Source: UTPRO1 sp031400185 (GTDB taxonomy: Bacteria > Desulfobacterota > Binatia > UTPRO1). Taken from it: a stretch of DNA of 64,000 nucleotides. Numbering within the stretch: the stretch's first letter is position 1; every line of letters starts with the position of its first letter. This document shows positions 8,235 through 18,700 of this stretch, in pieces. A model generated the notes under the pieces. That model made no database searches and had not been told where the DNA came from. It saw only the letters and a program-made list of their open reading frames with translations. Position numbers and translations under genes: made by a program. The stretch is taken from positions 1 through 64,000 of the forward strand of contig JANNPN010000255.1 of the NCBI GenBank assembly GCA_031400185.1. The letters run 5' to 3'.

Positions 8235-9677
8235 GTGTCAACGTCGATCGCGTTGCCGGCCGCGCTGGCCGCGGAGCTCGCCGCGATCGTCGGCCCGGAA
8301 GGCGTCGTCGCGGCGGCTGCGGCGCGGGCGGTCTACGAGTGCGACGGCTACACGCTGGAGCGCGCCGTGCCGGAGCTGGTCGTCCTGCCGGCCACGACGG
8401 ACGAAGTCGCACGGGTGCTGCGGGCCGCGTTTCGGGCCGGCGTGCCGTTCGTGCCGCGCGGGGCGGGTACCGGGCTCTCGGGGGGATGTCTCGCGGCGCC
8501 GGCGCCGCTCGTCGTGGGCACGAGCCGCATGCGGAAGATCCGCGCTCTCGATCTCTCGAACCGCCGCGTGATCGCGGAAGCCGGCGTCGTGAACTCCGAG
8601 GTCTCTCGCGTCGTCCGGGCGGCGGGACTCCATTACGCGCCCGACCCTTCGAGTCAGAATGCGTGCACGATCGGTGGCAACGTCGCCGAGAACTCCGGCG
8701 GGCCGCACACGCTGAAGTACGGCGTTACCACCAACCACGTGCTCGCGGTCGAGCTCGTGCTGCCCGACGGTGAGGTCGTCGCGCTCGGGGACGGCATCGA
8801 CGACGGGCTCGGGTACGATCTGACCGGCGTCGTTTGCGGCGCGGAAGGCACCATGGGGATCGTCACGGCGGCGACGCTCCGGCTCGTCCCGTTGCCCGCG
8901 GCGGTGACGACCATGCTCGCCGTGTTCGCGACCGTCGCCGAGGCGACCGCGACGGTCTCCGCCATTATCGCCGCCGGCATCGTCCCGGCCGCGCTCGAGA
9001 TGATGGATCGCACGATCGTCGCCGCCGTCGAGGCGGCATTTCGGGTCGGCTTTCCGACCGATGCCGGCGCCGTGCTCATCATCGAGATCGACGGCGACGC
9101 CGCAGGCCTCGAGGACACCTCCACCCGCATCGAGTCGCTCTGCGGGGCGCACGGCGCGCGCCAGGTGCGGCGCGCCGCCGACGAGAGCGAGCGCGCGGCG
9201 ATCTGGAAGGGCCGGAAGCGTGCGTTCGGCGCGGTCGGGCGCATCGCGCCGAGCTACTGCACGCAGGACGGCGTCGTCCCGCGCACGCGGCTCCCGGAGA
9301 TCCTCGCCCGCATCGAGGCCGCGGCCGAGCGCCATCGGCTCACGATCGGCAACGTCTTCCACGCGGGCGACGGCAACATCCATCCGATCGTGCTCTACGA
9401 CGAGCGCGACGCGGACGAGGCGGCGCGAGCGCTCGCCGCGGGTCGCGAAATCCTCGCCGCATGTCTCGAGCTCGGCGGCAGCGTCACCGGTGAGCACGGC
9501 ATCGGGGTCGAGAAGATGGCGGAGCTCGGCATGTCGTTCGGCGCCGATGACCTGGCGTTGATGCAGCAGGTGCGCGCGGTCTTCGATCCGGACGGCCGCG
9601 CCAACCCGGGGAAGATCTTCCCGACGCCGGGCGTGTGCGTCGAGCAGCGCGCGCCGCGCCGGCGGGCGGCGCTGTGA
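8235..9677 (+). CDS. glcD: Glycolate oxidase subunit GlcD (FAD-linked)
   Basis: A 480-residue FAD_binding_4/FAD-oxidase C flavoprotein, the catalytic subunit oxidising glycolate to glyoxylate. The FAD-binding loop PRGAGTGLSGG is at 74-84, followed by DPSSQNACTIGGNVAENSGG. The C-terminal domain carries GNVFHAGDGNIHP and GSVTGEHGIG. The GTG at 8235 is chosen because the longer in-frame reading would overlap the divergent aminotransferase gene. The stop overlaps the GTG of glcE (GTGA). A D-lactate dehydrogenase of the same fold is the main alternative, but the GlcE and GlcF partners behind it favour glycolate. Confidence 0.93.
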   Translation: MSTSIALPAALAAELAAIVGPEGVVAAAAARAVYECDGYTLERAVPELVVLPATTDEVARVLRAAFRAGVPFVPRGAGTGLSGGCLAAPAPLVVGTSRMRKIRALDLSNRRVIAEAGVVNSEVSRVVRAAGLHYAPDPSSQNACTIGGNVAENSGGPHTLKYGVTTNHVLAVELVLPDGEVVALGDGIDDGLGYDLTGVVCGAEGTMGIVTAATLRLVPLPAAVTTMLAVFATVAEATATVSAIIAAGIVPAALEMMDRTIVAAVEAAFRVGFPTDAGAVLIIEIDGDAAGLEDTSTRIESLCGAHGARQVRRAADESERAAIWKGRKRAFGAVGRIAPSYCTQDGVVPRTRLPEILARIEAAAERHRLTIGNVFHAGDGNIHPIVLYDERDADEAARALAAGREILAACLELGGSVTGEHGIGVEKMAELGMSFGADDLALMQQVRAVFDPDGRANPGKIFPTPGVCVEQRAPRRRAAL

Positions 9678-10966
9678 GGGCGCAACCGGAGGTCGACATC
9701 GGCCCTGTGCTCGTGCGTCGTCTCGGTGCGGCGGCGGTGGCCGACGCGGCCTCGTGTCGTGCGTTTTCAATCGGCGGCATGGTGCCGTCGGCGGTCGTCC
9801 GGCCGGCCGACGGGGTCGAGCTCGCGGCCGGCGTCGCCGCGGTCGGCGAGGCGGGGGGTGCGCTCGTGCCGATCGGTCTCGGCGCGCATCGCGCCCTGGG
9901 TCATGGGCCGGCGCGCTACGACGTGGCGCTCGTGACGGACGGTCTCGCCCGCCTTCGCGACTACACCCCGGCCGACATGACGATCACCGTCGAGGCCGGG
10001 GTCACCGTGAGCGCCCTCGCCGACGCGCTCGCGCGCGAAGGGCAATGGCTGCCGATCGAGCCGCCGCACCCGGCGCGGACGACGGTCGGCGGGATGCTCG
10101 CCGCCGACCTCGCCGGTACGCTCGCCGCTTCGCAGGGCCGCGTGCGTGACTACGTGATCGGGATCGGCACCGTCACGGCGGCCGGGACACCGACCCGCGC
10201 GGGCGGGCGCGTCGTGAAGAACGTCGCGGGCTACGATCTCATGAAGCTCTTCATCGGCTCGCTCGGTACGCTCGCCGTGCTGACCGAGGCGACGTTCAAG
10301 GTCCGGCCGCTTCCCGAGCAGCAGCACGGGCTCGTCTTCCGCGTCCGCGACTTGTCGGCGGCGCTCGCGCTCGGGGCGGAGATCGACGGTGTGCTAGCCG
10401 TATGGGCGAGCGGGGCGCTCGGCGAGCGCGCGAACAAAGCGACGGTGACGGTCCGTCTCGGCGGGGTCGCCGCAGATGTCGCTGCGGCACGGGCGCGGCT
10501 GGGCGACCTCGCCGGGCGTCACGGCGCCGAGATCGCGCTCGACGCCGACGCGTCCGATGCGACCGTCGCTGCCGTATTCGCGTCGGCGCGCGACTTCTCG
10601 GCCTCTGCCGAGTGCGACCTCGTGCTGCGACTTGCGATGCTGCCGTCGCGGCTCGCCGCCGTCGCTCAGGCCGCCGCCGCGCACGTACCGAGCGCCGCCG
10701 CGCTCGCCGACCCGCGCCGCGGCGTGCTGACGCTCGCCGTCGCGAGCGGCGATCCGCAGGAAGCGGTGACCATGATCGCGGCGCTCGCGCAGGTCGCCGA
10801 CGGGCACGGCGCGCACCTCGTCGTCGAGCGTCACCCCGACGCGCTCGCGCCGACGATCGCGGTCTGGCACCCGCTGCCGGCGGCGCTGCCGCTCATGCGG
10901 CGCATGAAGGCGGCGCTCGACCCCGCTGGCGTGCTCGCGCCCGGTCGCTTCGTGGGGCGCATCTGA
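9674..10966 (+). CDS. glcE: Glycolate oxidase subunit GlcE (FAD-binding)
   Basis: A 430-residue FAD_binding_4 protein. IGLGAHRALGH stands where the flavin loop lies, and PPHPARTTVGGMLAADLAG and YVIGIGTVTAAG follow. GRVVKNVAGYDLMKLFIGSLG is a GlcE hallmark. The start is the GTG at 9674 inside the glcD stop, and the end TGATG overlaps glcF by one base. It acts as the second flavin subunit of the cytoplasmic GlcDEF complex and has no membrane segment. Confidence 0.92.
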   Translation: MRAQPEVDIGPVLVRRLGAAAVADAASCRAFSIGGMVPSAVVRPADGVELAAGVAAVGEAGGALVPIGLGAHRALGHGPARYDVALVTDGLARLRDYTPADMTITVEAGVTVSALADALAREGQWLPIEPPHPARTTVGGMLAADLAGTLAASQGRVRDYVIGIGTVTAAGTPTRAGGRVVKNVAGYDLMKLFIGSLGTLAVLTEATFKVRPLPEQQHGLVFRVRDLSAALALGAEIDGVLAVWASGALGERANKATVTVRLGGVAADVAAARARLGDLAGRHGAEIALDADASDATVAAVFASARDFSASAECDLVLRLAMLPSRLAAVAQAAAAHVPSAAALADPRRGVLTLAVASGDPQEAVTMIAALAQVADGHGAHLVVERHPDALAPTIAVWHPLPAALPLMRRMKAALDPAGVLAPGRFVGRI

Positions 10967-12270
10967 TGGAGCGGAGCGAGCACGCGATCCCGCTGGGTGG
11001 ATTTGCGCCGACGGAGCGCTTCCTCGACTGCGTCCACTGCGGCCTCTGCCAGAGCGCCTGTCCGACGTACCTGGCGCTCGGCAACGAGGCGGACTCGCCG
11101 CGCGGCCGTATCCACTTGATGCGCGCGCTACAGGAAGGTCGGCTGGCCGTCGACGCGGCCGCGGTCCTCCACCTCGACCGCTGCCTCGGCTGTCGCGGCT
11201 GCGAGACGGCGTGCCCGTCTGGCGTCGCGTACGGCGAGCTGATCGAGGCGGCGCGACCGTGGATCGAGTCGCGTTACACGCGGCCGCGTCTCGAGCGCTG
11301 GCGACGCCGGGTCACGATCGTCGCGCTCACGACGCCGGCGCTCCTGCGGGTGCTGGTGGCACCCCTCCGCATGCTCGAAGCGCTCGGCGTGCTCGAATGG
11401 CTGCGGCGGATCGCCCCGCGCCTGCCACGCCCGCTCGCCGCCGCCGTGCATCTCATGCCGACGCGCTTCGGCGAACGCGCTGCGCTGTCACCCGACGAGA
11501 CCCCGCGGGGCGATGCGCGCGCGACCGTGCAATTGCTTCCGGGCTGCGTCATGCCAGAGCTCTTTGGCGACACTGTGCGCCACACGGCCGACGTGCTGCT
11601 CGCGAACGGCTGCCGCGTCGTCGTGCCGCCGGGGCAGCACTGTTGCGGCGCGCTCGCGCTCCACGCCGGTGATCGCGCGCGTGCGCTCGCGCAAGCGGGT
11701 GCGGCGCTCGCCGCGCTCGTGCGCGCGACTCCCGTGCACGAGGCCGCGCCGCCGATCGTCGCGACGGCGGCCGGCTGCGGCGCGATGATGAAGGCCTGGG
11801 GCACGCTCTTCGCCGACGATCCCGCCCGCGCAGCGGACGCCCGTGCGGTCGCGGGCCGGGTCCGCGATGCGACCGAGCTCCTCGCCGAGATCGGTCTCCG
11901 CGCGCCGTCGGCAGAGGGCCGGGCCCGCCGCGTCGCCTATCATGATCCATGTCATCTCGCGCACGCGCAGGGCATCCGGAGCGCGCCGCGGGCGCTGCTC
12001 GCTGCGATCCCCGGGATCACGCTCGTGCCCATGGACGACGAGGACCTCTGCTGCGGCAGCGCCGGGCACTACAACGTGATGCAGCCGGCGACCGCGCGCG
12101 AGCTCGTCGCGCGGAAGGTGGTCGCCATCCGCGCGAGCGGCGCGGACCTCGTCGCGACCGCCAACGCCGGCTGCGCACTTCAGCTCGAGGCCGGCCTCAA
12201 GGCCGCCGGCGTCCCGATCCCCGTTCGCCACGTGCTCGCTCTGCTCGCCGAGGCGTACGCGGGTCGCTGA
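10966..12270 (+). CDS. glcF: Glycolate oxidase iron-sulfur subunit GlcF
   Basis: A 434-residue iron-sulfur protein passing electrons from the GlcD/GlcE flavins to the quinone pool. Two [4Fe-4S] motifs are at C22/C25/C28/C32 and C73/C76/C79/C83. The C-terminal half has two CCG (cysteine-rich) domains, with GQHCCGALALHAGD and DEDLCCGSAGHYNVMQP. It ends the glcDEF operon. The aminotransferase divergent from the operon should consume the glyoxylate produced. Confidence 0.94.
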   Translation: MERSEHAIPLGGFAPTERFLDCVHCGLCQSACPTYLALGNEADSPRGRIHLMRALQEGRLAVDAAAVLHLDRCLGCRGCETACPSGVAYGELIEAARPWIESRYTRPRLERWRRRVTIVALTTPALLRVLVAPLRMLEALGVLEWLRRIAPRLPRPLAAAVHLMPTRFGERAALSPDETPRGDARATVQLLPGCVMPELFGDTVRHTADVLLANGCRVVVPPGQHCCGALALHAGDRARALAQAGAALAALVRATPVHEAAPPIVATAAGCGAMMKAWGTLFADDPARAADARAVAGRVRDATELLAEIGLRAPSAEGRARRVAYHDPCHLAHAQGIRSAPRALLAAIPGITLVPMDDEDLCCGSAGHYNVMQPATARELVARKVVAIRASGADLVATANAGCALQLEAGLKAAGVPIPVRHVLALLAEAYAGR

Positions 12271-12424
12271 CGGGGGACACGGTCTGTACGCCGCGGCAAG
12301 TTTGTGGCGGTGATCGCGACCATTTCGTCGCGTCGGGCGCGCCGATCTCCGAGATTCTTCGCGTGCTTCCACGGCGTGTGCGTGTCGGCCGCCCTGGCAT
12401 GGCAGTTGCTGCCGGGCCTGGGAG

Positions 12425-13219
12425 ATGGCCGCAGTCGCCCCCCGCAAGACCCTGGTCGACGGCACCGAGATGCGCTGCTTTGCGGCGATGTATCTCGCGT
12501 GCGCGGCGGCGGTCGGGCTTGCGGCGCTCACATTGCAGGGCGGCTGGCTTCCCCTTGCGACCATCCTGTTGCTCCCGGTCTTCGTGGCGGCGTTGATCGA
12601 CGCGGTGCGGACGGCGACGGGTCTCTGGCAGGAATGGCGCACGCGCGAGCTCGGCGCGAACGTGAAGCGGGCGCTCGCGACGCTCGGGCCGGCGTACCGC
12701 GTCGTGGCGCACGGCGCATCGCTCGCCGACCGCGATCGCCACGTCGCGATCGGTCCAAACGGGGTCTTCCTCATCGTCTCGACCGACGACGGCGGACGCG
12801 TGACGGCGTCCGATCAGCGCTTGTTCGTGAACGCGCGTCTCCCGTGGCGGAATCTCGTCGAGGACTGCCGCGTCGAGGCGCTGCGTGTCTCCGATCGCGC
12901 GCAACGCACGCTCGGACGTCCGTTGCCGGTGCACGCGGTGCTCTGCTTCACCCGCGCGCTCGTCGCGGTCGGTCAGGAGATCCGCGGCGTGAGGATCGTG
13001 CAGGTGCCGCGCCTCGCGCGACTCGTCGAGAGCGTCGCGATCCCCGCGCCGTTGTCGCCTGCCGACGTCGAAGCCGTACGCGCGGCGCTCGTCGAGCAGT
13101 CGACGGCGACGAATCCAGGCAGAGTTTTCAAGCTGACGCCGCGTCGTGCGACAGCGTCCGGCGAACGTTCACTCACGCTCGTCGGTCGTCCGTCGCGTCC
13201 GCAACACAGTCTCTCCTAG
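12425..13219 (+). CDS. Membrane-anchored NERD-domain-like protein
   Basis: A 264-residue protein with two hydrophobic helices (about 17-36 and 41-61) and then a cytoplasmic domain. The stretch HVAIGPNGVFLIVSTDDG (106-123) matches the core of nuclease-related (NERD) domains, where IGPNGVF leads into a beta strand. NERD proteins are distant relatives of restriction-type nucleases. The usual acidic/Lys pair after the strand is weak here (STDDGG instead of DTK), so activity is doubtful. The gene stands alone between glcF and the cold-shock gene, with 154 bp of non-coding sequence before it in which I see no clear signal. Confidence 0.7.
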   Translation: MAAVAPRKTLVDGTEMRCFAAMYLACAAAVGLAALTLQGGWLPLATILLLPVFVAALIDAVRTATGLWQEWRTRELGANVKRALATLGPAYRVVAHGASLADRDRHVAIGPNGVFLIVSTDDGGRVTASDQRLFVNARLPWRNLVEDCRVEALRVSDRAQRTLGRPLPVHAVLCFTRALVAVGQEIRGVRIVQVPRLARLVESVAIPAPLSPADVEAVRAALVEQSTATNPGRVFKLTPRRATASGERSLTLVGRPSRPQHSLS

Positions 13220-13403
13220 GGCATCGATCTCACTGGCAGAAGTGCTTGCAATGACAAAATCGAGTTGCTAGAGGGGCGCGCAGTCGTGAGGTGAAGGTAG
13301 TACGTCCGTCGGAATGGCCGTGGCGAAACTTGCCGCGGCTTTGTCGTATGGCAGCGAATCTTCCCTCGATGACGAGTCTAACGGACGAAAGGAGGGGAGA
13401 TTT

Positions 13404-13607
13404 ATGGCAGTCGGTCACGTGAAGTGGTTCAACCCCGAGAAGGGCTTCGGCTTCATCCGCCAGGAGAACGGCGAGGACGTCTTCGTGCACTACTCGGCGA
13501 TCTCGGGTGAGGGTTTCCGGACGCTCGAAGAGGGTCAGAAGGTCGAGTTCGAGATCACCAAGGGCCCGAAGGGCCTGCAGGCCTCCAACGTCACCAAGGC
13601 TGCGTAA
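13404..13607 (+). CDS. Cold-shock protein, CspA family
   Basis: A 67-residue single cold-shock domain, an RNA/ssDNA-binding chaperone. RNP1 (KGFGFI) and RNP2 (VFVHY) are intact and the protein begins MAVGHVKWFNPEKGFGF. The start at 13404 is fixed by a near-consensus ribosome binding site (aaaggagggg); a longer in-frame reading would add 30 residues unlike the family. The message has a leader of up to about 180 nt and a strong intrinsic terminator after the stop, so it is a monocistronic unit. Confidence 0.96.
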   Translation: MAVGHVKWFNPEKGFGFIRQENGEDVFVHYSAISGEGFRTLEEGQKVEFEITKGPKGLQASNVTKAA

Positions 13608-13642
13608 GGCACAACCGCCGAACGCACTTGACCAATCGCAGT

Positions 13643-13675
13643 AGCCCCGGGAGTCGCGGCTCCCGGGGCTTTTTT
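13643..13675 (+). terminator. Rho-independent terminator of the csp gene
   Basis: A perfect 11-bp stem (agccccgggag / ctcccggggct) with a 6-nt loop is followed directly by a run of five further Ts after the stem's final T. It lies 35 bp after the cold-shock stop codon and is the best intrinsic terminator in the window. Confidence 0.93.
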
Positions 13676-13745
13676 GTGCCCGCGCACCGTGCGGCGCGAT
13701 CGCGATGCTTCCGTGAGCCGCGCCGGATGGCGTAGAACGCGAGGC

Positions 13746-14534
13746 ATGAAGCGCCGCGCGTCGACGTCGTTGCTCGCCGTCTTTTCATTCGCCGCGAACG
13801 TCGCCGCCGCACCCCCCGCGCAGACGATCGTCGACCTCACGCACGCGTTCGACGCGAATACGATCTACTGGCCGACCGAAGCCGGCTTCGAGCTCAAGTC
13901 CGAGCACGCCGGCACGACCGACAAGGGCTACTACTATGCGAGCAACGCCCTCGCGACGCCCGAGCACGGCGGCACGCACATCGATGCGCCGTTGCACTTC
14001 TGGGAGAAGGGCGCGTCGGTCGACGCGATCCCGCTCGAGCAGCTGATCGGTCCCGCGGTGCTCGTCGACGTGAGCGCGAAGGTGCGCACGAACCGCGACT
14101 ATCAGGTCGCCGTCGAGGACTTCGTCGCGTGGGAGCGTACCCACGGCGTCATCCCGAAGGGCGCCATCGTGCTCATCCGGACCGGGTTCGGTGCGTACTG
14201 GCCCGATCGCCGCCGCTATCTCGGCACCGACGAGCGCGGTGCGGCTGGCGTCGCGAACCTGCACTTCCCCGGGTTGTTGCCGCACGCCGCTGAGTGGCTC
14301 GCCGACACCCGGAAGATCCATGCGGTCGGGCTCGACACCGCGAGCATCGACCATGGTCCGTCGAAGCTCTTCGGCAGCCACGTCGCGCTCTTTCGGCGGG
14401 GCGTGCCCGCGTTCGAGAACGTCGCGAACCTCGACCGCCTGCCCGCGAAGGGCTTCACGGTGGTCGCATTGCCGATGAAGATCGCCGGTGGCAGCGGCGG
14501 GCCGCTCCGCATCGTCGCGCTCGTCGGGAAGTGA
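13746..14534 (+). CDS. Exported cyclase-family hydrolase (kynurenine formamidase-like)
   Basis: A 262-residue protein with a signal peptide (about 1-22, ANVAAA) and a cyclase/KynB-type metal-dependent hydrolase domain. The family motif HGGTHIDAPLHF is at 74-85 (H74, H78, D80 and H84 as likely metal ligands), preceded by DLTHAFDANTIYWP. Members open amide or lactone rings; kynurenine formamidase is the best known. Export to the periplasm makes tryptophan catabolism unlikely. The next gene, 28 bp on, is an M20 amidohydrolase, so both may act on an amide-type substrate, which is inference. Confidence 0.85.
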   Translation: MKRRASTSLLAVFSFAANVAAAPPAQTIVDLTHAFDANTIYWPTEAGFELKSEHAGTTDKGYYYASNALATPEHGGTHIDAPLHFWEKGASVDAIPLEQLIGPAVLVDVSAKVRTNRDYQVAVEDFVAWERTHGVIPKGAIVLIRTGFGAYWPDRRRYLGTDERGAAGVANLHFPGLLPHAAEWLADTRKIHAVGLDTASIDHGPSKLFGSHVALFRRGVPAFENVANLDRLPAKGFTVVALPMKIAGGSGGPLRIVALVGK

Positions 14535-14562
14535 TCGCAATCCCATAGAGGAGAGGCACGTC

Positions 14563-15732
14563 ATGGACACGAAAGCCCGCGCGCGCGAGCGCCTCCAGCA
14601 GCAGCGCGAGGTGCTGATCGCGCTCAGCCACCGCATCCACGCGCATCCCGAGGTCGGCTTCGAGGAAGAGCGCGCCGCGAGGTGGCTCTGCGACGACCTC
14701 GCCGACGCCGGCTTCACCGTCACGCGCGGCGTCGGTGACCTGCCGACCGCGTTCACCGCGCGCGCCGGCAGTGGTCCGTTGCACGTCGCGTTCTGCGCCG
14801 AGTACGACGCGCTTCCCGGCATCGGACACGCGTGTGGCCACAACATGATCGCAGCGATGGCGGTCGGCGCCGCGGCGGCGGCGGCGCGCGTCGCCGACGA
14901 CGTCGGCCTCACGGTGAGCGTGATCGGAACGCCCGCGGAGGAAGGGGGCGGCGGCAAGATCCTGCTCCTCGACCGCGGTGTCTTCGCGGGTGTCCACGCT
15001 GCAATGATGGTGCACCCCGCGCCGATGGACGTCGTCGAGCAGCCGTTCCTCGCGTGCGCGCAGTTCGAGGTGCGCTACACGGGAAAGGAAGCGCACGCGT
15101 CCGCGTTCCCGGAGCGCGGCATCAACGCCGCCGACGCGCTCACGGTTGCGCAGACGGCGATCGGCTGTCTGCGCCAGCACATCCGCCAGACCGACCGCAT
15201 CCACGGCATCGTGACCCACGGCGGCGACGCGCCGAACATCGTGCCCGCGCACACGGCCGCGCACTACATCGTCCGCGCGCGCACGCTCGACGAGCTCGAC
15301 GAGATCTACGGCAAAGTCGTGCGCTGCTTCGAGGCCGGCGCGCTCGCGACCGGCTCGACGCTCGCCCTCAAGGAAGACCACCTGCCGTACGCCGAAGTGA
15401 AGCCGGACGTCGACATCGCGGCGGCGTATCGCAGCAACGCGACCGCCCTCGGCCGCTTCCTGCCGGACCTCCCGGCCGCGATGCTCGAGCGCATGGCGGG
15501 CTCGACCGACATGGGCAACATCACGCTCGCCATCCCGTCGATCCACCCGATGATCGGCATCGAGTCGTTGCCGGCGGTGAACCATCAGCCCGAGTTCACC
15601 GCGCACTGCGCTACGCCGATCGCCGACCGCGCGGTGATGGACGGTGCGCTCGCGATGGCGTGGACCGCGATCGATCTCGCGAGCGATCCCCATTTGGTGG
15701 AACGCCTGCGCGCAGCGAAGGGGGAGCGCTAG
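14563..15732 (+). CDS. M20-family amidohydrolase (AbgB/ACY1L2-like)
   Basis: A 389-residue zinc amidohydrolase. The first metal motif is in AEYDALPGIGHACGHN (79-93); GTPAEEGGGG carries the catalytic/bridging Glu pair near 126-130, and the lid domain follows (YTGKEAHASAFPERG near 172-186). This EYDALPGIGHACGHN form is the AbgB/M20D subgroup, which cleaves N-acyl amino acids such as p-aminobenzoyl-glutamate. A good ribosome binding site (gaggagagg) precedes the ATG. It lacks a signal peptide. Ten bases after its stop begins the large regulator at 15743. Confidence 0.9.
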   Translation: MDTKARARERLQQQREVLIALSHRIHAHPEVGFEEERAARWLCDDLADAGFTVTRGVGDLPTAFTARAGSGPLHVAFCAEYDALPGIGHACGHNMIAAMAVGAAAAAARVADDVGLTVSVIGTPAEEGGGGKILLLDRGVFAGVHAAMMVHPAPMDVVEQPFLACAQFEVRYTGKEAHASAFPERGINAADALTVAQTAIGCLRQHIRQTDRIHGIVTHGGDAPNIVPAHTAAHYIVRARTLDELDEIYGKVVRCFEAGALATGSTLALKEDHLPYAEVKPDVDIAAAYRSNATALGRFLPDLPAAMLERMAGSTDMGNITLAIPSIHPMIGIESLPAVNHQPEFTAHCATPIADRAVMDGALAMAWTAIDLASDPHLVERLRAAKGER

Positions 15733-15742
15733 CGCGCTCCAG

Positions 15743-18700
15743 GTGAGCCCGACGGCCACGACCGTCCACACCTTCGGCGAGTTCGAGCTCGACGAGCGGC
15801 TCTACGAGCTCCGGCGCGGCGGTGTCGTCGTGAAGATCGAGCCCAAGGTCTTCGACGTGGTGCGGTACCTGGTCGCGCACGCCGACCGGGTGGTGTCGAA
15901 GGACGAGCTGCTCGGACGGCTCTGGCCGGGCGAGCACGTGAGCGAGTCGGTGGTCCCGCGCTGCATCACGGTCGCCCGGAAGATGCTCGGCGACGATCCG
16001 AACGCGCAGCGGATGATCCAGACGGTGCACGGCCGGGGCTACCGTTTCGTCGGCGCCTTGCGGGGCTCCGCAGGCGCGCGTGACGCGCCCGCAGCCGGCG
16101 CGGTCGCGCGCGGCGTCTTCGTCGGACGCGCGGAGGCGATGACGCTTCTGCGGAGCTCCCGTGCCGACGCCGAGCGCGGGCAGGCCCGCTTGCTATTGCT
16201 CGTCGGTGAGCCTGGGATCGGCAAAACCAGAACCGCCGCGGAGCTCGCATCCGAAGCGCGCGCCGACGGCGCCGTCGTGCTCACCGGCCGGTGTTACGAA
16301 GGGGAGGGCGCACCGGCGTTCTGGCCGTGGGTGCAAATCGTGCGCGCGGCCGGGGCCATCATGGACGACGCGGGGCTCGCGGCGGCGCTGGGTCCGGCGG
16401 CCGCGGACGTCGCGGCGCTGGTCCCGGAGATCGGCGCGCGGCTCCGGACGTCTCCGCCGTCGCCGACGCTCACCCCGGAGCAGGCCCGTTTTCGGCTTTT
16501 CGACGGTATCGCCTCCTTTCTCGGGGCCGTGGCGCGGACAAAGCCGGTCGTGCTCGTCCTCGACGACTTGCACTGGGCCGACAAGCCGTCGCTGCTCCTG
16601 CTCCAGTTCCTGGCGCGTCAGATGCGCGAGGCGCGGCTCCTGGTGCTCGGCGCGTATCGGGACGTGGAGGTCCGCCGCCAGCACCCGCTGGCGGAGGTGC
16701 TCGGCGAGCTCGCGCGCGAGCCGCACTATCAACGGCTCGTGCTGCGCGGCTTTTCCGTCGAGGACGTCGATCGCTACGTCACGGCGACCGCGGGACGAGC
16801 GGCGACGCCGTCCCTGGTGCGGGCGGTGCACGAGATGACCGACGGCAACCCGTTCTTCGTCGGCGAGATCGTGCGGCTCCTCGTCGCCGAAGGGAGGCTC
16901 GATCGGCGCGCCGACGCCGGCGGGCTCGGCGTCGCGCTCCCCGAGGGTGTTCGCGACGCGATCGGCCGGCGGCTGAACGTCCTCTCCGACGAGTGCAACC
17001 GTCTGCTCGGCGTCGCCTCGGTCCTCGGGCGCGAGTTCGACTCGACCGTGCTCGAACGCGTGGCGGAAGCGTCCGCCGATCGCGTGCTCGAGCTGCTCGA
17101 CGAGGCGGTCGGCGGCCGCGTGCTGGTCCCGCACGCCGCGGATGCCGCGCGCTACGCATTCGTACACGCGCTCGTCCGAGAGACGCTCTACGAGGAGCTC
17201 TCGACCCCGATGCGGGTACGTCTCCATCGCCGTGCCGGTGCGGTGCTCGAAACCAAGCACGGCGTCAACGTCACCGCCCCGCTCGCCGAGATCGCGCATC
17301 ACTTCTTCGAAGGTGCATCCGGCGGCGACGCGGCGCGCGCGGTGACCTGGGCCGAGCGCGCCGCCGAGCGTGCCCTCGTATGCCTCGCGTACGAGGAGGC
17401 GGCCGGGCACTACGAGCGTGCGCTGCAAGCGCTCGAGCTGCTCGTGCCGATCGACGAGACGAAGCGCGTCGAGCTCCTGCTTGCACGCGGCGACGCCGAG
17501 TCGCGCGCCGGCGACCGCGAGCGAACGCGCGCGACGTTTCGTGCCGCGGCGGCGGCGGCGCGGCCGCTCGGACGCCCCGATCTGCTCGCGCGCGCCGCAA
17601 TCGGGTTCGGCGGCCGGTCCGAGTACGGCCTGCCGCGTGACGACGACCTGGTGGCGCTCCTCGAGGAGGCGCGCGCGGCGATCGGGGGCGAGCATCCGGC
17701 GCTCCGCGTCCGCATCCTCGCGCGCCTCGTCGGGACGGCGCCGTACTCCGACTCGCTCGCGGCGCGCGACGAGCTGAGCTGCGAGGCCGTCGCCGTCGCC
17801 CGCCGGCTCGACGATCCCGCGACGCTCGTCGTGGCGCTCGGCTCGCGCGCGTGGGCGCTCCTCGGCCCCGATCACGTGAGCGAGCGTCTCGCGATCGCCA
17901 CCGAGCTCGTCGACCTCGCGGCGGCGACCGGCGACGGCAATTCCGCCTTCCTCGCCCACGAGATGCGGTTCGACGCCAACCTGGCGCTCGGCGACATTGC
18001 CGCCGCCGACGCCGAGATCGAAGCGATGGACGCGGCGGCGGAGCAGCTCCGCCAGCCGATCGAGCGCTTCTTCGTCGCCTCGATCCGGGCGGCACGCGCG
18101 CTTTCCGACGGGCGCTACGACGAGGCGGAGCAGCTCATCGCCGCGGCGCAGGCGCTCGGCGAGCGCGCCGATCACCCGGCGGGCCGCGCGCTCACGGTCG
18201 GCCACGGCCTCTTCCTCGCGCACGAGCGCGGGCGGGTCGACGACATGCAGGCGGCGCTCGCGTCGTTCGCGACGGTCTACCCGTGGGCGGAGCGTCTGCT
18301 CCGAGTCGGACGCGCGCTCGCGGCGAGCGAGGTCGGCCGTTTGGACGACGCGCGCCGCGAGCTCGTCTCGATTGCGGCCGAGGACTTCCGCGCGTTGCCG
18401 CGCGACGAGCACTGGATGATCACGCTCGCGCAGCTCGCGACCGTGTGCGCCGACGTCGGCGCCGCCACGCACGCGGAGGTGCTCCTGGAGCTGCTGCGAC
18501 CGTTCGCCGACCGGAACGCCGTCCACGACCTCTTGCGTGTGCATGCCGGATCGGTCGCGCACTACCTCGCGCGGCTTGCGGTCGCGACCGAGCGCTGGGA
18601 CGAGGCGACGACGTGGTTCGAGCAGGCGCTCGACCAGAATGCGCGGATGGGGGCGCTCCCGGCGCTCACGCGGAGCCGCCACGAGTTTGCCCGCATGCTC

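Noticed and set aside
12304..13254. Second plus-strand frame overlapping the NERD-like gene
   Set aside because: Arg-rich composition without motifs; the frame at 12425 has two helices and the NERD core.
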